Positions 59,940 to 64,000 of a stretch of 64,000 nucleotides of DNA are shown here, piece by piece; the first letter of the stretch is position 1, and the number at the start of each line of letters is the position of its first letter. The DNA comes from Stromatinia cepivora. Its lineage: Eukaryota; Ascomycota; Leotiomycetes; Helotiales; Sclerotiniaceae. A model generated the notes under the pieces. That model saw only the letters and a list, made by a program, of their open reading frames with translations, was not told where the DNA came from and ran no database searches. Where the stretch lies: the NCBI GenBank assembly GCA_014898415.1, contig RCTD01000016.1, forward strand, positions 1,364,001-1,428,000, given 5' to 3'. Both the position numbers and the translations under genes were made by a program.

Positions 59940-60284
59940 ATAAAGTTTTATAAGAGTAAAGAGGATAATTATAATTATATAGATAACGATTCATTTATAA
60001 AATTAAGGGAAAGAAAAGTATTCTTCAATATAGCAGATTAGATGTTATAATTTTATAATAATATGTATATATATAATCGTGAAAGAATCGAAAACCCATA
60101 TAAATTCGAGAGAATTTGATTATATATATATATGGCCCGAACTTTATACAACAGACGAACTATTATCACCAAGATAATATAAAGGTAATATATTTCAAAA
60201 ACTCATGCTTATAATCATTTCAAAAATCATACAAAGGGAAGCTTGAATATGGTAAGAACGAAATGTAACATCACCCCTATCGAT

Positions 60285-60590
60285 TTCGTTCAATTTGGTC
60301 GATTTGATCAATTTGGTCAATTTGGTCGATTAACTTGATCGATTTCGGAATTGACCATATTAACCATCCATTATTATTATACTATAATTCAACCTCCTTC
60401 TCTTTTCTATTGAAGCTTTTTCCTTTCAGAAGTTCCCCAAATCAAGGAGAATATGAATCAATATTAATTTAATCAATTGATGAACGATTTGATCGATTTG
60501 GTCAATTCATTCGTCATTTTGGTCAATTTGGTCGATTAATTTGGTCAATTTGGTCAATTTCCAGTAAATTGATCAAATCAATCAAAATGA
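60285..60590 (+). repeat. TTTGGTCAATT-type tandem near the chromovirus 3' end
   Basis: Two clusters of degenerate TTTGGTCRATTT / TTTGATCAATTT units (60285-60350 and 60483-60600), outside the readable pol and before the right LTR. Confidence 0.7.
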
Positions 60591-60705
60591 TCAATCTAAT
60601 TAATTTAAAGCTTATGAATCTTTACAAAACCTAATTTCCGATGAAATAGTAATAGAATAGAGAAATGAAATGCTCGAGGGCGAGTTTTTCCGAAGGGGGG
60701 GGTAG

Positions 60706-60987
60706 TATTATAAATTGTAAATCATAGAAGGTTAATCATATAATACCTTTTATCTTTTATATCAATTTATAAATTGATCATTTGTATATATATATTATAA
60801 ATCATACGATTTAGTATAGTAAAATGGTAACCCTAATAACGCTTATATATAACCCTGCAGTTCATAAATGGGTATTTGTATATATATATCTAATCGTTCC
60901 TTATGAGCTATAGTTCTTCAGTTGTAAATTCTAAAGAACATAATTGACCCTGTTTATTCAGCTCTACTACGGCTCTTGTGCATCACA
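60706..60987 (+). repeat. 3' LTR of the chromovirus
   Basis: 282 bp, TATTATAAATTGTAAATC start (TG changed to TA), CATCACA end, followed by GATAG. Confidence 0.93.
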
Positions 60988-61981
60988 GATAGAAAAGGTG
61001 CTTTATTTATTATTGATTTATTATAAGATTTTCGATTTGATTTATATTCTTTATTTCTTGTAAATCTGATTTACAATTTCTTAATTTAAGATCCAAATCT
61101 TCTTTTCAATGAAATTCATTTATAATTACTCTGTTTGATCGAAATATATAATCTAGCTTTGGAGAATATACTTTGATATATTTATTCATAACTTTTAAAT
61201 ATCTTAGGAATATACTGATTCTCGAAATGTTTCGTAATTTATTATATCTTTACCTTTTTAGAATAATCTTAAGATTGATATAAATATAACATTTGCTTCC
61301 CTAGATTTTGTATATCTTTATATTTGATATTATACTTATAAAAGCTTTTGTAGAGGATCGATTTATTCTGTTCATATCAGGATTAATACTAATACGATTC
61401 CTGATATAAATATTGTATTCTATAGTTTTATTTCAAAACTTTAATGATAATCCAGCTTCTTTTAGTATTATTTTTATATTTATTTTTATAATTTTTATAT
61501 TCTATTCTGCAAATCTGTTTTGATATAAAAAAACAATTATTATAATTTCGGATCATATATTTAATAATTATTCATAAATAATTTATCGGAATTCCAATAT
61601 ATTGTTAGTTCTGATTATAATAATCTTTTCTCCAATGATCAATTCTATCTCCTTTTTTCAAATTTTCAATATTTGAATTATATCGTTTTTTTGTTTAAAT
61701 AATATAATCCAATTTACTTTTGTATAATTATCAATGATCAATATAAAATAACGATTCTTTCGAATCGATTTTAGGAATAATTTTGTAATATCGAAATATA
61801 TAAATTCGAGTCTTTTTGATTTATACAGATTCAATTACTTCGGAATACGATTAATCATTTTGATGAATATATACATTTCGCAGATATCTAATTTAATTAG
61901 GATCTTTATTGATTTGGTTATATTGAATACCTTATATAGATTCTTAATCTTATTTGGGCTTAGATAATTGAATCTTCGATA

Positions 61982-63247
61982 TTATAATAGATATCTTTCT
62001 TTTTTTTTGAATATTAATTCGTTATTGATATCTTTGATATCATCAATTATCTTTGAAGAAAAGCCTTTTTCCTGATCATTTTGATATATATTCAAATAAA
62101 GAACTATATCCTTGTATACTTTGGTTATATATAAAACCATATATATTCTGTTTTGCATTCTAATATAAATAGCTTTCTTATTATTCTTCTTGAAATATAT
62201 ATAATGAAAATTGAATTCCTTTTGTAATCCTATTTCGCAGATCCTTTTTCTTGACAATAAGTTTACTCCTAACCCTGGTATATATAATACATTTGAAAAT
62301 AGTATCTTAGAATTATCTTTATATATTATATCTATTAAATTTTAATAGCAACAATATATCACTCCTTTATTAATCTTTATCTTTTGTTTAATAATAAAAT
62401 CTATTGATCTGAATAATAAAGATTGATCAGATATATATAAAGAAATATCTATATTGATATATTATTTATTAAGGGAAGCTTTATTAATAATTTCCTTTAT
62501 CAAATTATAATCTTTCTTTATTATATCCTTAATATTGAAATCTGATTCAGAAATATTGTTAACAAAATATACTTAGTTTTTCTTGTTAAAATGAACCTTC
62601 TTCAGATTCGATAATCCCCTTCTCTTTTGATAACAAAAGTAACTACAAAGGAGTTTATTGATTCGTATTAAATATAAATAATCTTATATATAATAATCTT
62701 TCTTTTAATACAAATCACAAATATTATTTAGGATCTCGAAATCTGATTTTTGATATTAAAAAATATATCTAGATCCTTTCATAATTTGTATTCGCTTTAA
62801 TCTATCCTTAAAACAAAGTTCTTTAATTTACAAATACTTAATCTTATTATCGATACTAAAACTGATTTGGATATCCAATATATTCATTATTTCTTGATAA
62901 TCGATTAAAAGATTATATATTAAAACCAAAAACAAAATAGTATTTTGATATATTAATTAATAATTTTCATTTGTAATTTCTAATTTCCTTTTATACTTTT
63001 TCAATTTATCTTAGATTTCGATAATAATTATATTGGAATAAATATTGGATTGAAATTTGAAGTTCTGGATTATCGTTATATATATATTGATTATGATTAT
63101 ATTGATTCTGGTATATTTTGATTTAAGATATCTCCAGAATATATATACTGTTGAATATTTATCGGTAAAGGCTTCATCATCATTATTAAATATTGTACAA
63201 ATATACGATAATATATTCGCTTTATCCTTTAAGTATTCCAATTTCAA
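61982..63247 (-). pseudogene. copia copy 2 gag and pre-integrase remnants
   Basis: Two open pieces on the minus strand: 63247-63011 (charged, copia gag-like, …LKDKANILSYICTIFNND…) and 62257-61982 (MSRKRICEIGLQKEFNF…), the segment that follows the protease in fungal copia elements (normally LLSxKRLxxxG). Between and around them the frame is broken. Confidence 0.7.
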
Positions 63248-63840
63248 TTCGATATTGTAATATATACGATTATTGATTTCGTAAGCAAATACTGTATTGA
63301 ATCCTATAATCTATATATATTCATTTAATATTTGATTAATTATATAAAACTATTCTTTCCCTTTTAATTATATTTTCGTTTGTTTGAATTATCATTCATG
63401 GTTGTTTTGATCGAGCTTCGAAAGATTGTTTGATTTCGATATTGTAAAGGTTTCTTGTTGTTTGATAAATATCGAAAATAATCTTCAGGTTTTTAAGACA
63501 ATCTTAAAAAATATACAGCAAATAGATTCGGAATAATAAAGAAATATAAAAATAAAATAATAAGAAAATTCGTAAAATCGTATTGTAATATATTTTCTTG
63601 TAATTATACGAATTTGCTCTTCGTTTTTGTTATAATTCTGTATCAATACTATACAGACTGCTCTTCGCTCTAATCTATAATATTATGAATTATAAACTGT
63701 ATTATCGTATTTCAATTCTGCTTCGATAATACTATATGAAAACTTTGATTTTCATTCTGTTTTATCTTTATTAACTATACTAATCCTTTTTCGATTTGCT
63801 TTGTTTTCTAATTATTATTGTGTAATTGGATTTTATAATC

Positions 63841-64000
63841 TATTAAGTTTTGATATAGAAAGTAATAATATTGTTGATTATATAGATTGAATTAAGGATC
63901 TATAATTCTAATAGGAATAGAATTGAGGTTATCCCTAAATATGGTCTGTGCATCATTGTAATCACGTGACCTCAATTCTAATCCTATGATGGCCTCATTT
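63841..64000 (-). repeat. 5' LTR of copia copy 2, cut by the window edge
   Basis: Matches 49228-49393 from its first base. About six bases are missing at the right edge if the length is 166 bp. Confidence 0.85.

Larger units (their letters stand above)
53953..60987 (+). mobile_element. Ty3/gypsy chromovirus, 7,035 bp, RIP-mutated
   Basis: Two 282-bp LTRs (53953-54234 and 60706-60987), target duplication GATAG on both sides (53948-53952 and 60988-60992), a CGAAGGGGGGGG polypurine tract just before the right LTR, and pol in the order protease, RT, RNase H, integrase, chromodomain. Inserted into copia copy 2 in the opposite orientation. Confidence 0.95.
49228..64000 (-). mobile_element. Ty1/copia copy 2, carrying two nested insertions
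   Basis: LTRs at 49228-49393 and from 63841 to the window edge (about 160 of 166 bp visible) enclose a minus-strand copia element. Removing the two nested elements and their target duplications leaves about 5.5 kb, normal for copia. Coding remnants in order on the minus strand: gag-like at 63247-63011, pre-integrase region at 62257-61982 (SRKRICEIGLQ), reverse transcriptase at about 53010-52756. Interior sequence flanking the insertions is continuous with copy 1. RIP-mutated. Confidence 0.87.

Overview
This window looks like nuclear DNA from a filamentous ascomycete, most likely a Leotiomycete of the Botrytis/Sclerotinia type (inference from gene content; not proven). The genes have short spliceosomal introns (about 47-140 nt) with GTAAGT/GTGAGT donors, CTAAC-type branch sites and YAG or AAG acceptors. 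Gene islands of ordinary composition alternate with very AT-rich blocks full of dead transposons. In those blocks CAA/CAG/TGG codons have become stops, and TG..CA repeat termini have become TA..TA. This is the footprint expected of repeat-induced point mutation (RIP).

Layout. (1) 1-11.4 kb is a housekeeping-like island: a possible 3' end of a gene at the left edge, a Ted1/Cdc1-type metallophosphoesterase (3092-5381, minus), a metallo-beta-lactamase-fold protein (6145-7236, minus), a divergent amidase (7676-9532, plus) and a class I methyltransferase (10267-11401, plus). (2) 11.4-15.1 kb has no convincing gene. (3) 15.1-22.4 kb is an AT-rich island of minisatellites, dispersed repeats and a decayed Tc1/mariner transposase. 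(4) 22.4-30.8 kb is the most distinctive island. A coiled-coil protein gene, an APH-type kinase gene and a nine-exon Hsp70-like ATPase gene all lie on the minus strand. A second coiled-coil gene diverges from the Hsp70-like gene. The two coiled-coil proteins share a C-terminal region and a phase-1 intron at the same place, so they are diverged paralogues. (5) 30.8-45.7 kb holds three tRNA genes (Gln-CUG, Arg-CCU, Lys-UUU), a DHA1-like MFS transporter with a RIP-mutated Fot1/pogo element about 100 bp upstream of its start codon, and a four-exon lectin-like beta-propeller gene. (6) 45.7-64.0 kb is a nested retrotransposon block. A Ty1/copia copy is split by a second copia copy. That second copy is itself split by a small 2.26-kb LTR element and by a 7.04-kb Ty3/gypsy chromovirus. 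Both inserts have paired LTRs of identical length and 5-bp target duplications.

How the genes may work together. MBL-fold and amidase genes share a divergent promoter region, and so do the Hsp70-like gene and one coiled-coil gene. The 22.4-30.8 kb island (ATPase with an Hsp70-type N-terminal domain, two related coiled-coil proteins, one small-molecule/protein kinase-like enzyme) is the best candidate for an undescribed functional unit, but its function cannot be read from sequence alone. All exon-intron models were assembled by eye from splice signals and reading-frame phase; each multi-exon model given closes to a multiple of three.
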